From: Streptomyces griseocarneus
GTDB taxonomy: Bacteria > Actinomycetota > Actinomycetes > Streptomycetales > Streptomycetaceae
Length of the DNA stretch: 64,000 nt
Assembly (NCBI RefSeq): GCF_014655595.1
Contig: NZ_BNBL01000012.1
Coordinates: 1-64,000, forward strand
Direction of reading: 5' to 3'
In this document: positions 32,164 to 39,094 of the stretch, piece after piece
Numbering within the stretch: position 1 is the stretch's first letter
Layout of the letters: each line of letters opens with the position of its first letter
Notes under the pieces: model-generated
The model's input: the letters and a program-made list of their open reading frames with translations, nothing else
What the model was told of the DNA's origin: nothing
The model's database searches: none
Position numbers and translations under genes: made by a program

Positions 32164-33402
32164 TCAGGGGGCGACGGGGCCTTCCATGTGCTCACTGATC
32201 CACTGCATGCTGCCCGCGTCCATGCCCTCGATGTAGGTCTTGGCGTTGTGCCGCCCGCCCTCGATCTTCTGCAGGCGCGTGTGGACGGGGCCCTTGTTGC
32301 CGTAGGTGGCGATGAACTTGTCCACGTGCGGGATGACGCTGGACTCCTTCGTTCCGTACTGGAACGCGAGGTAGACGTCCGGTCCCTTGGCGGCGATCAG
32401 GTTCTTCGCCAGCACCTCGGGGTTGTTCTCGGCCTTCTCCTTCTCGTGGCCGTTCCACAGCCGCGAGTCCGGGACGATGTCCGGGCCGGAGGCGATCACG
32501 GCCTTGAACTTGTCCGGGTGCTTGAGCACGGCCTTCAGGCCGGCGAAGGCGCCGGAGGAGGAGCCCATGAAGGACCAGCCGTCGCGCGACTTGATCGTGC
32601 GGAAGTTGGCGCGGATCAGGTCCGGGACGTCCTCGGTGAGCCAGGTGCCCATCTTCGGCTGGCCGGGGATGTCACTGCCGTCCCAGTACAGGCCGCCGGT
32701 GTCCGGCTGCGGGTTGAGGACCGGCATGGCGAGGATGAAGGGCTTGCCCTTGCCCTCGTTGTACCACTTGGTGATCGACGACTCGAGGTGCAGGCCTCCG
32801 TCGTCCATCCAGTAGTTGTTCGGGAAGCCGGGACCGCCGGGCAGCGCGACCATCACCGGGAAGCCGTGGTCCTTGAACTTCGGGTCCTTGTACGCCTTGG
32901 GCGCCCAGACCCACACCTTGCCCTTGAAGCCGGACTTCTTGCCGTCCAGGGTGGTGACGGCGACCTGGGTGCCGTCGGAGAGGGTGCTGGTGTTCTTGAA
33001 CTCGGCCTGCGGGCCGGTCGGCATCGACACCTTCGAGTCCGGCTTGGCGGCGCCGCCGGCGCCGCCCGCCTGGCCGCCGCCGGCCTGGTCCTGGCCGAAG
33101 CTGACCGGCTTGCCCTTGTCCGAGAACGGGCCGATCTTGAAGTAGTTCAGGACGCCGGCCGCGATCAGGCCGACGACGGCTATGGACGCCACGACGATCG
33201 TCCATTTTTTGGCACGGCCGGCCCGGGCGCGGCCCTGGGACTGGTACGCGCCGTTCGGGTCGTAGTCGCCGCCGAGCGTCGGGTAGGTCTCGGTCTGCTG
33301 GTAGCCACCGTGCGGCGGGTAGTCCCCGCCGCCCTGGTAGCCGCCGTTCGGCTGCTGGTATCCCCCGTTGGGCCGGTAGCCCCCGTTGGGTGTGTGCGTC
33401 AT
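32164..33402 (-). CDS. Membrane-anchored esterase (esterase D/antigen-85-like alpha/beta hydrolase)
   Basis: 412 aa. A cytoplasmic N-terminal tail has Pro-Asn-Gly-Gly-Tyr repeats (about 1-40), then basic residues and one transmembrane helix (WTIVVASIAVVGLIAAGVL, about 67-85), so the catalytic domain should be outside. The hydrolase domain has the nucleophile motif GWSFMGSSSGAFAGL (GxSxG as GSSSG) and a likely catalytic His in EGGRHNAKTYIEGM. This resembles PF00756 esterases, which hydrolyse or transfer acyl chains. GGAG precedes the ATG. Divergent from the kinase gene. Confidence 0.88.
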   Translation of the reverse strand: MTHTPNGGYRPNGGYQQPNGGYQGGGDYPPHGGYQQTETYPTLGGDYDPNGAYQSQGRARAGRAKKWTIVVASIAVVGLIAAGVLNYFKIGPFSDKGKPVSFGQDQAGGGQAGGAGGAAKPDSKVSMPTGPQAEFKNTSTLSDGTQVAVTTLDGKKSGFKGKVWVWAPKAYKDPKFKDHGFPVMVALPGGPGFPNNYWMDDGGLHLESSITKWYNEGKGKPFILAMPVLNPQPDTGGLYWDGSDIPGQPKMGTWLTEDVPDLIRANFRTIKSRDGWSFMGSSSGAFAGLKAVLKHPDKFKAVIASGPDIVPDSRLWNGHEKEKAENNPEVLAKNLIAAKGPDVYLAFQYGTKESSVIPHVDKFIATYGNKGPVHTRLQKIEGGRHNAKTYIEGMDAGSMQWISEHMEGPVAP

Positions 33403-33565
33403 CGCGTCGCTCCGGATGATGCTGCTGCCCCGAAGGACATGACGGTCTGTTCCGTCCTAGTGGATGGGCAAACCAGGCGTCGGGGTTCCTGGCAGGTGCC
33501 GTGAATTGAGTCATAGGCTGATTTCGGGGCCACAGGGCCCCTCCCGGGGGGAGGCGAAAGGCCCG

Positions 33566-35230
33566 ATGCAGCCACTGACGGCAGAGGACCCGCAGGTCAT
33601 AGGGGCGTACCGGCTGCTGGGCCGGCTGGGGGCGGGCGGCATGGGCCGGGTGTACCTCGGGCGCAGCGCCGGCGGCCGCACGGTGGCCGTCAAGGCCGTA
33701 CATCCGCATTTCGCCCTGGATGAGCAGTTCCGTGCCAGGTTCCGCCGGGAAGTGGAATCCGCCCGGAAGGTCGGCGGCGCGTGGACGGCGCCCGTGCTGG
33801 ACGCGGACCCCGACGCCGCCGTGCCGTGGGTGGCCACGGGCTACGTGGCCGGGCCCTCGCTCACCCAGGCCGTCGCCGAGGTGGGGCCGCTGCCGGAGGA
33901 GACCGTGCGCACGCTGGGCGCGGGGCTGGCCGAGGCGCTGGCGGCGGTGCACGCGCTGGGGCTGGTGCACCGGGACGTCAAGCCGTCGAACGTGCTGCTC
34001 GCGCTGGACGGCCCCCGCCTGATCGACTTCGGCATCGCCCGCGCCACGGACGGCACGGCCTCCCTGACCACGACCGGGGTGTCGGTCGGCTCGCCCGGCT
34101 ACATGGCCCCCGAGCAGATCCTGGGCAAGGGCGTCACCGGGGCGGCCGACGTCTTCTCGCTGGGTGCGGTCCTGGCGTACGCGGCCACCGGCGAGCCGCC
34201 CTTCACCGGCGACAGCTCGGCGGCGCTGCTGTACAAGGTCGTGCACGAGGAGCCGGTGCTGGGCGCGGGCCTTCGCGGCGAGCTGCGCGAGCTGGTCGCC
34301 CGCTGCCTGTCCAAGGCGCCGGAGGACCGGCCGGGCCCGCCCGAGGTGGCCCGCCGCCTCGCCCCCGCCGCGGGCGCGAGCGGACTCGTACGGTCCGGCT
34401 GGCTGCCGGTGCCGCTGGTGGAGCGGGTGAGCCGGCAGGCGGTGGAGCTGCTGGACCTGGAGGCGGAGTCGGCGGATGCGGTGGCGGGCGCGGCCGGGAG
34501 GTTCGGGCCGCCGCCCGGCGCGTACGGCGTGTACGGGCCGGGCGCCACGCAGCCCTCGCACCCGCCGCGCCCGCCCGGAAAGCCGGCCGGACGCGAGCGG
34601 AGGTGGCCCAAGCAGCGGTCCGCCCGGGCGGCGGAGCCCGCCGCGGACGCGCCGCAGGGCGGCAGGAGCGTCTCCCTGGCCGCCACGGCGGGCGGGGTCG
34701 AGCGGCGCAAGGTGAGCTGCTCGCTCGTGCTGACCGTGACCGGAGTGCTGGCCGCCGGCCTGCTGACCGCCTCCTTCTTCACCGGGCTGCTGCCCGGCAC
34801 CGGCGACGAGGGCGGGGGCCGCGACGCGGCGTCGCCGCCCCGGTCGTCGCCGAAGGGCAGCGCGGAGACCCGCTCCGAGGTGCCCAAGGACTTCCTCGGC
34901 ACCTGGACCGGCCAGGTCATCCAGGCCGACGGCGTGCCCAACGGCACGGTGACCAGCACCATCACCGCCGGGGGCAAGGGCTCCTACGTCGTCCGCGCGA
35001 CCTACTCCGTGCTCGGCGTCATGGAGTGCCGGGCCAAGGCCAGGCTGGTCACCGCGACCGCGGACAGGATCACGCTGGAGGAGGTCACCGACGGCGACCG
35101 GCAGGCGCTGTGCACGGGGGAGAAGGCGACCGTGACCTACACCCTCACCGAGGGGGGCCGCCTCGCCTACACCTCCGACGACGCCAAGGGCGGCAGGCCC
35201 ACCGCCACGCTCACCAGGACGGGCGGCTGA
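33566..35230 (+). CDS. Membrane Ser/Thr protein kinase (PknB type)
   Basis: 554 aa. The N-terminal kinase domain (about 15-270) has GAGGMGRVYLG, the ATP lysine in VAVKAVHP, catalytic HRDVKPSN, DFG in LIDFGIA and the activation/P+1 segment TTTGVSVGSPGYMAPEQ. A low-complexity Pro/Arg juxtamembrane stretch precedes one helix (SLVLTVTGVLAAGLLTASFF, about 387-406) and a small extracytoplasmic C-terminal beta domain that replaces PASTA repeats and may sense a ligand. ATG 33566 chosen; a TAGGCT box is at 33514. Targets unknown; it sits between mqnA and mqnC but no link is shown. Confidence 0.92.
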   Translation: MQPLTAEDPQVIGAYRLLGRLGAGGMGRVYLGRSAGGRTVAVKAVHPHFALDEQFRARFRREVESARKVGGAWTAPVLDADPDAAVPWVATGYVAGPSLTQAVAEVGPLPEETVRTLGAGLAEALAAVHALGLVHRDVKPSNVLLALDGPRLIDFGIARATDGTASLTTTGVSVGSPGYMAPEQILGKGVTGAADVFSLGAVLAYAATGEPPFTGDSSAALLYKVVHEEPVLGAGLRGELRELVARCLSKAPEDRPGPPEVARRLAPAAGASGLVRSGWLPVPLVERVSRQAVELLDLEAESADAVAGAAGRFGPPPGAYGVYGPGATQPSHPPRPPGKPAGRERRWPKQRSARAAEPAADAPQGGRSVSLAATAGGVERRKVSCSLVLTVTGVLAAGLLTASFFTGLLPGTGDEGGGRDAASPPRSSPKGSAETRSEVPKDFLGTWTGQVIQADGVPNGTVTSTITAGGKGSYVVRATYSVLGVMECRAKARLVTATADRITLEEVTDGDRQALCTGEKATVTYTLTEGGRLAYTSDDAKGGRPTATLTRTGG

Positions 35231-35264
35231 CCGGCCCGGGCGGGGCCCGGCGGGGCGTCTCGCG

Positions 35265-35270
35265 TAGGCT
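35265..35270 (+). promoter_or_regulatory. -10 box of mqnC
   Basis: TAGGCT lies 37 nt before the GTG of mqnC, so unlike the other mqn genes this one has a leader of about 30 nt with GAAGGGA as ribosome site. Confidence 0.45.
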
Positions 35271-35307
35271 GACCCGGTATCGCATACCCCCTCCGAAGGG
35301 ACGCCCG

Positions 35308-36516
35308 GTGACCGACGCCGACCTCAAGTCCTTTGATGTCACAGCCGTCCTCGACCGCGCCGCGGCCGGTGGCCGGATCACCCCGGAGGAGGCGCTCGAG
35401 CTCTACCGCTCCGCGCCGCTGCACGCCCTGGGGCAGGCGGCCGACGCCGTGCGCCGCCGGCGCTACGCGGGCACCGAGCACATCGCGACGTACATCATCG
35501 AGCGCAACATCAACTACACGAACGCGTGCGTCACCGCGTGCAAGTTCTGCGCCTTCTACGCCCCGCCCAAGAGCGAGAAGGTCTGGACGCGCCCGATGGA
35601 CGACATCCTGCGCCGCTGCGCGGAGACCGTCGAGCTCGGCGGCACCCAGATCATGTTCCAGGGCGGTCACCACCCCGACTACGGCGTGGAGTACTACGAG
35701 GAGCACTTCGCGGCGATCAAGAAGGAGTTCCCGCAGCTCGTCATCCACTCCCTCGGCGCGTCCGAGGTCGAGCACATGTCGCGCATCTCGGGAGTCTCGG
35801 CCGAGGAGGCCATCCGCCGCATCCACGCCGCCGGCCTCGACTCCTTCGCGGGCGCCGGCGCCGAGCTGCTGCCGGAGCGGCCGCGCAAGGCCATCGCGCC
35901 GCTGAAGGAGTCCGGCGAGCGCTGGCTGGAGATCATGGAGCTCGCCCACAACCTGGGCGTCGAGTCCACCTCCACCATGCTGATGGGCACCGGCGAGACC
36001 AACGCCGAGCGCATCGAGCACATGCGGATGATCCGGGACGTGCAGGACCGTACGGGCGGCTTCCGCGCCTTCATCCCGTACACCTACCAGCCCGAGAACA
36101 ACCACCTGAAGGGCCGCACGCAGGCCACGATCTTCGAGTACCTGCGGATGATCGCCATCGCCCGCCTCTTCCTCGACAACATCGCCCACATCCAGGGCTC
36201 CTGGCTGACGGTCGGCAAGGAGGTCGGCCAGCTGTCGCTGCACTACGGCGCCGACGACCTCGGATCGATCATGCTCGAGGAGAACGTCGTCTCCTCGGCC
36301 GGAGCGAAGCACCGCTCCAACCGCATGGAGATCATCGACCTCATCCGCAAGGCCGGCCGCGTCCCGGCGCAGCGCGCCACGACGTACGAGCACCTGCTCG
36401 TCCACGACGACCCGGCCAACGACCCGGTCGACGACCGCGTGGTCTCGCACCTGTCCTCGACGGCGATCGAGGGCGGCACCGCGCACCCCGAGCTGAAGAT
36501 CGTCCAGGCGAGCTGA
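35308..36516 (+). CDS. mqnC: Cyclic dehypoxanthinyl futalosine synthase (radical SAM)
   Basis: 402 aa. Uses a 5'-deoxyadenosyl radical to cyclise dehypoxanthine futalosine to its spiro form. The radical-SAM cluster is TNACVTACKFCAFY with C74, C78 and C81, preceded by TYIIERNINYTN. QGGHHPDYGVEYYEE and GAGAELLPERPR are typical of MqnC as opposed to MqnE. GTG start with GAAGGGACGCCCG upstream. A degenerate amidohydrolase-like gene follows 10 nt downstream and is probably co-transcribed. Confidence 0.94.
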   Translation: MTDADLKSFDVTAVLDRAAAGGRITPEEALELYRSAPLHALGQAADAVRRRRYAGTEHIATYIIERNINYTNACVTACKFCAFYAPPKSEKVWTRPMDDILRRCAETVELGGTQIMFQGGHHPDYGVEYYEEHFAAIKKEFPQLVIHSLGASEVEHMSRISGVSAEEAIRRIHAAGLDSFAGAGAELLPERPRKAIAPLKESGERWLEIMELAHNLGVESTSTMLMGTGETNAERIEHMRMIRDVQDRTGGFRAFIPYTYQPENNHLKGRTQATIFEYLRMIAIARLFLDNIAHIQGSWLTVGKEVGQLSLHYGADDLGSIMLEENVVSSAGAKHRSNRMEIIDLIRKAGRVPAQRATTYEHLLVHDDPANDPVDDRVVSHLSSTAIEGGTAHPELKIVQAS

Positions 36517-36526
36517 CGCACGGGCG

Positions 36527-37087
36527 ATGTCCACGGTCCACCGCGTCCGCGCGGTCCGGCTCACCGAGGGCGGCGAGCTCCTCGAGGCGCCCGGCGGCTA
36601 CGCCGTCGCCGTCTCCGGCAGCCTGATCGCCGCCATCGGCCCCTACGAGCAGGTGCGCGCGGAGGCGGGCGAGCACGCCCGCGTCCGGGAATGGGACGGC
36701 GTCCTCGCGCCCGGCCGCCACGAGCCGCACGCCGCCGCGTACCTCGAGGCCGCGTACCACCCCGACCCCCGCGAGGCCGCCGACCTGGGCACCGAGCCCC
36801 TGACCGGCCCCGCCCTCGCAGCGCTGGAGATGACCGACACCCGCTGGGGCGGCAGCGCCCGGCGCGGCGTCCAGCGCCTCCTGGCATCGGGCACGACCAC
36901 CCTGTCCGGCCCGTTCCTCCGCCCCTCGGTCCGCACCGCCGTCGAGCGCTCCGGCATCCGCGTCCTGCCCGGCCCGCGGCCCGGCACGCTCACGGTCTCC
37001 GGCCCCGCCGACTTCGCGGTGTTCGCCGACGACGGCACCGCCCTGGTGACCGTCCTCGACGGCCGGCTGGTGTACCGGCGCCGGTGA
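36527..37087 (+). CDS. Degenerate amidohydrolase-like (imidazolonepropionase-like) protein
   Basis: 186 aa, about half an amidohydrolase. The N-terminal composite beta domain (RVRAVRLTEGGELLEAPGGYAVAVSG) leads to DGVLAPGRHEPHA, where active enzymes have PGxVDxHxH; the HxH metal pair is absent. The segment ARRGVQRLLASGTTTLSGPF looks like the amidohydrolase GxTT strand. The chain then passes straight to the C-terminal composite strands (GPADFAVFADDGTALVTVLDGRLVYRR), so most of the metal-binding barrel is missing. It follows mqnC by 10 nt. Catalysis is unlikely; a scaffold or regulator role is possible. Some amidohydrolases deaminate aminodeoxyfutalosine, which makes the context suggestive. Confidence 0.78.
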   Translation: MSTVHRVRAVRLTEGGELLEAPGGYAVAVSGSLIAAIGPYEQVRAEAGEHARVREWDGVLAPGRHEPHAAAYLEAAYHPDPREAADLGTEPLTGPALAALEMTDTRWGGSARRGVQRLLASGTTTLSGPFLRPSVRTAVERSGIRVLPGPRPGTLTVSGPADFAVFADDGTALVTVLDGRLVYRRR

Positions 37088-37143
37088 GGGCGGCGGGGGC
37101 GGCGTGGAAACCCGTTCATCACTTCGGGCGACGCTACCGTCGT

Positions 37144-37185
37144 ATGTGGGACCGCGATCCGTACCCGCGTCCATGGGAGCAGTGA
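37144..37185 (+). CDS. Possible 13-codon leader ORF before the Uma2 gene
   Basis: ATG 37144 opens a frame encoding MWDRDPYPRPWEQ whose TGA overlaps the Uma2 ATG (TGATG). A TACCGT -10-like box ends 3 nt upstream. It could couple translation into the Uma2 gene, but there is no protein-level evidence. Confidence 0.3.
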   Translation: MWDRDPYPRPWEQ

Positions 37186-37799
37186 TGATCGCAGAACGGC
37201 TGGAGAAGGCCACTCCTGAGAACTGGATGTTCCCGCCTGAGGAGGGCTGGACGGTCGACCAGGTCGAGGACCTGGAGCTGCCGTTCGACTGGGAACTCGT
37301 GGACGGAGTGATCGTGGTCCGGGGGAGGATGGTGCTGTGGCACAACCATGTGAGGAGCGAAATCGAGCTCCATCTGAAGGGCGCCCGCTGCGCACCTTTC
37401 GCTGTCGCCTCGGAACAGTGCGTCCTGATCGACAAGTACAACCCGCCGGTTCCCGACCTCGTCGTGTACGACAAGACGGGCCTCGACCTCTTCCAGGCGA
37501 AGTACATCCCGGTGGAGAAGGCCGTCCTCCTGGTGGAAGTGGAGTCGACGGGCTCACGCTACGACGACCGCGTCCGTAAGCCGGAGATGTACGCGGCCGC
37601 GGGCGTGAAGAACTACGTGAAGAACTACTGGCGCGTGGAGCGCGGCGAGAACGGCATCCCCGAGGTGCACGAGTACTGGCTCCACAGCGAGACGGGTAAG
37701 TACATCTCCGCTCCCGACCGCCCTGTGCACGTCGGGAAGCTGGAGACCGACCGGCCCTTCCCCGTCACGATCGACCTGGCGAGCCTGGTCGAGCTCTGA
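37185..37799 (+). CDS. Uma2 family (DUF820) putative restriction-endonuclease-fold protein
   Basis: 204 aa. Features of the PD-(D/E)XK-like Uma2 family are visible: FDWELVDGVIVVRG at the start, the core PVPDLVVYDKTG (Asp), then VEKAVLLVEVESTGSRYDDRVRKPEMYAAAGVKNYW-like with the E-x-E...K constellation. These proteins are very abundant in Streptomyces and cyanobacteria, with unproven function. ATG 37185 is preceded by GGGAGCAGTG. A separate unit 97 nt after the amidohydrolase-like gene, followed by a gene-free stretch. Confidence 0.88.
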   Translation: MIAERLEKATPENWMFPPEEGWTVDQVEDLELPFDWELVDGVIVVRGRMVLWHNHVRSEIELHLKGARCAPFAVASEQCVLIDKYNPPVPDLVVYDKTGLDLFQAKYIPVEKAVLLVEVESTGSRYDDRVRKPEMYAAAGVKNYVKNYWRVERGENGIPEVHEYWLHSETGKYISAPDRPVHVGKLETDRPFPVTIDLASLVEL

Positions 37800-38149
37800 A
37801 CGAACCCGTGCCGGGGCGGCGCCGTCAGTGATCCGTATGGACGGCGTCGCCGCACGTCAGGGCGGCGTCAAGGGGAGCGCTTCGGGTCGGTTCCCCCGGC
37901 AGGATGAGCGGCGCGGGGGCGGCCGTCGAGAGTGGCCTCCCGGTGCGGATGTGGAGGGCCCGCCGTCAGGGCGGGCCGTTGAGGACGCGCACCGCCGGTC
38001 CGGGAAGCCTAGTCGCCGAGGGGGCGACGGGCGGGGGGACCGGTGGTCCCGTGGGCGTGGGGGTCCACCGGAACGCGCAACCGCACCGCGAGGCCGCCCG
38101 TCCTTCCCGGGCGAGCCGTCCCCGTCCAAGAGCGCCGGGGCCCGTGGTG
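37800..38149. other. Gene-free stretch upstream of menG
   Basis: About 350 nt with no convincing gene. Just after the Uma2 stop, CGCCGTC (starting about 37820) and GACGGCG can form a terminator-like hairpin around CAGTGATCCGTATG. Farther on there is a GGGCCCGCC/GGGCGGGCC stem-loop near 37958-37978. Overlapping open frames on both strands are low-complexity Arg/Pro/Gly. Confidence 0.5.
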
Positions 38150-38155
38150 AACAAT
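38150..38155 (+). promoter_or_regulatory. Candidate -10 box of menG (leaderless)
   Basis: AACAAT is 6 nt before the GTG at 38162, the same spacing as in mqnA and the ubiX-like gene. Match to the -10 consensus is weaker here. Confidence 0.35.
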
Positions 38156-38161
38156 GGGCAC

Positions 38162-38860
38162 GTGACCCGAGCATCCCTGGACAAGCAGCCGCATGAAGTC
38201 GCCGCGATGTTCGACGACGTGGCGGCGAAGTACGACCTGACCAACGACGTCATCTCGCTCGGCCAGGCCCGCCTGTGGCGCAAGGCCGTGGCGCAGGCGG
38301 TCGCCGCCCGGCCGGGGCAGAAGGTCCTCGACCTCGCCGCCGGTACGGGCACGTCCTCGCTGCCCTTCGTCGCCGACGGCGCGTACGTCGTGCCGTGCGA
38401 CTTCTCGCTCGGCATGCTGCGCGAGGGCAAGAAGCGCAACCCCTGGCTGCCGCTGACCGCCGGCGACGCCACGAAGCTGCCGTTCGCGGACGACGTCTTC
38501 GACGCCGTCACCATCTCCTTCGGGCTGCGCAACGTCCAGGAGACGGACACCGCGCTGCGCGAGCTGCTGCGGGTGACCAAGCCCGGCGGGCGCGTGGTGA
38601 TCTGCGAGTTCAGCCAGCCCACGTGGGCGCCGTTCCGCACCGTCTACACCGAGTACCTGATGCGCGCCCTGCCGCCGATCGCCCGCACGGTCTGCAGCAG
38701 CCCGGACGCGTACGTCTACCTCGCCGAGTCGATCCGCGAGTGGCCCGACCAGCCCGCGCTCGCCGCCCGGCTGCAGGGTGCCGGCTGGTCGAAGGTCGCG
38801 TGGCGCAATCTGACGGGTGGCGTCGTCGCGCTGCACCGCGGGTTCAAGCCGGCGAGCTGA
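38162..38860 (+). CDS. menG: Demethylmenaquinone methyltransferase
   Basis: 232-aa class I SAM methyltransferase (UbiE/MenG family) that methylates C2 of the naphthoquinone in the final step to menaquinone. It begins VTRASLDKQPHEVAAMFDDVA then YDLTNDVISLGQARLWRK. The SAM site is VLDLAAGTGTSSLPF, and GDATKLPFADDVFDAVTISFGLRN is a UbiE signature. GTG 38162 gives the usual length; longer readings to 37904 are not supported. Probably monocistronic. Confidence 0.95.
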   Translation: MTRASLDKQPHEVAAMFDDVAAKYDLTNDVISLGQARLWRKAVAQAVAARPGQKVLDLAAGTGTSSLPFVADGAYVVPCDFSLGMLREGKKRNPWLPLTAGDATKLPFADDVFDAVTISFGLRNVQETDTALRELLRVTKPGGRVVICEFSQPTWAPFRTVYTEYLMRALPPIARTVCSSPDAYVYLAESIREWPDQPALAARLQGAGWSKVAWRNLTGGVVALHRGFKPAS

Positions 38861-39094
38861 GCCAAAAGCGGAGCAAAGGCCGCGAAAGGGCCGCGAACAG
38901 GCGGTGGGTGAGGGGCGAACAGGCACCCGGAACATGGCGGGAATCCCCGCATGGTCCCGGAGATAGTCCCGCATAGGGGACTTGCTGCGCGTGTCGACGA
39001 TTGTCATGGGCAGGCTGCGCCGGATCGGTACGATCATGATCGGCCAACTCCGGCCACGTCCCTCCCGCACCTCGCCCCAGCCTCGGAGCGCCCT
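38861..39094. other. Intergenic region between menG and the zinc-ribbon gene
   Basis: 234 nt. CCGCGAAAGGGCCGCG-type repeats follow menG, and the A/T-richer stretch GGGGACTTGCTGCGCGTG...GATTGTCATGG may hold the promoter of the next gene. No small ORF with good support was seen. Confidence 0.4.

Noticed and set aside
37828..38196. Open frames on both strands in the gap before menG
   Set aside because: Low-complexity Arg/Pro/Gly composition, no start signals and overlapping each other.
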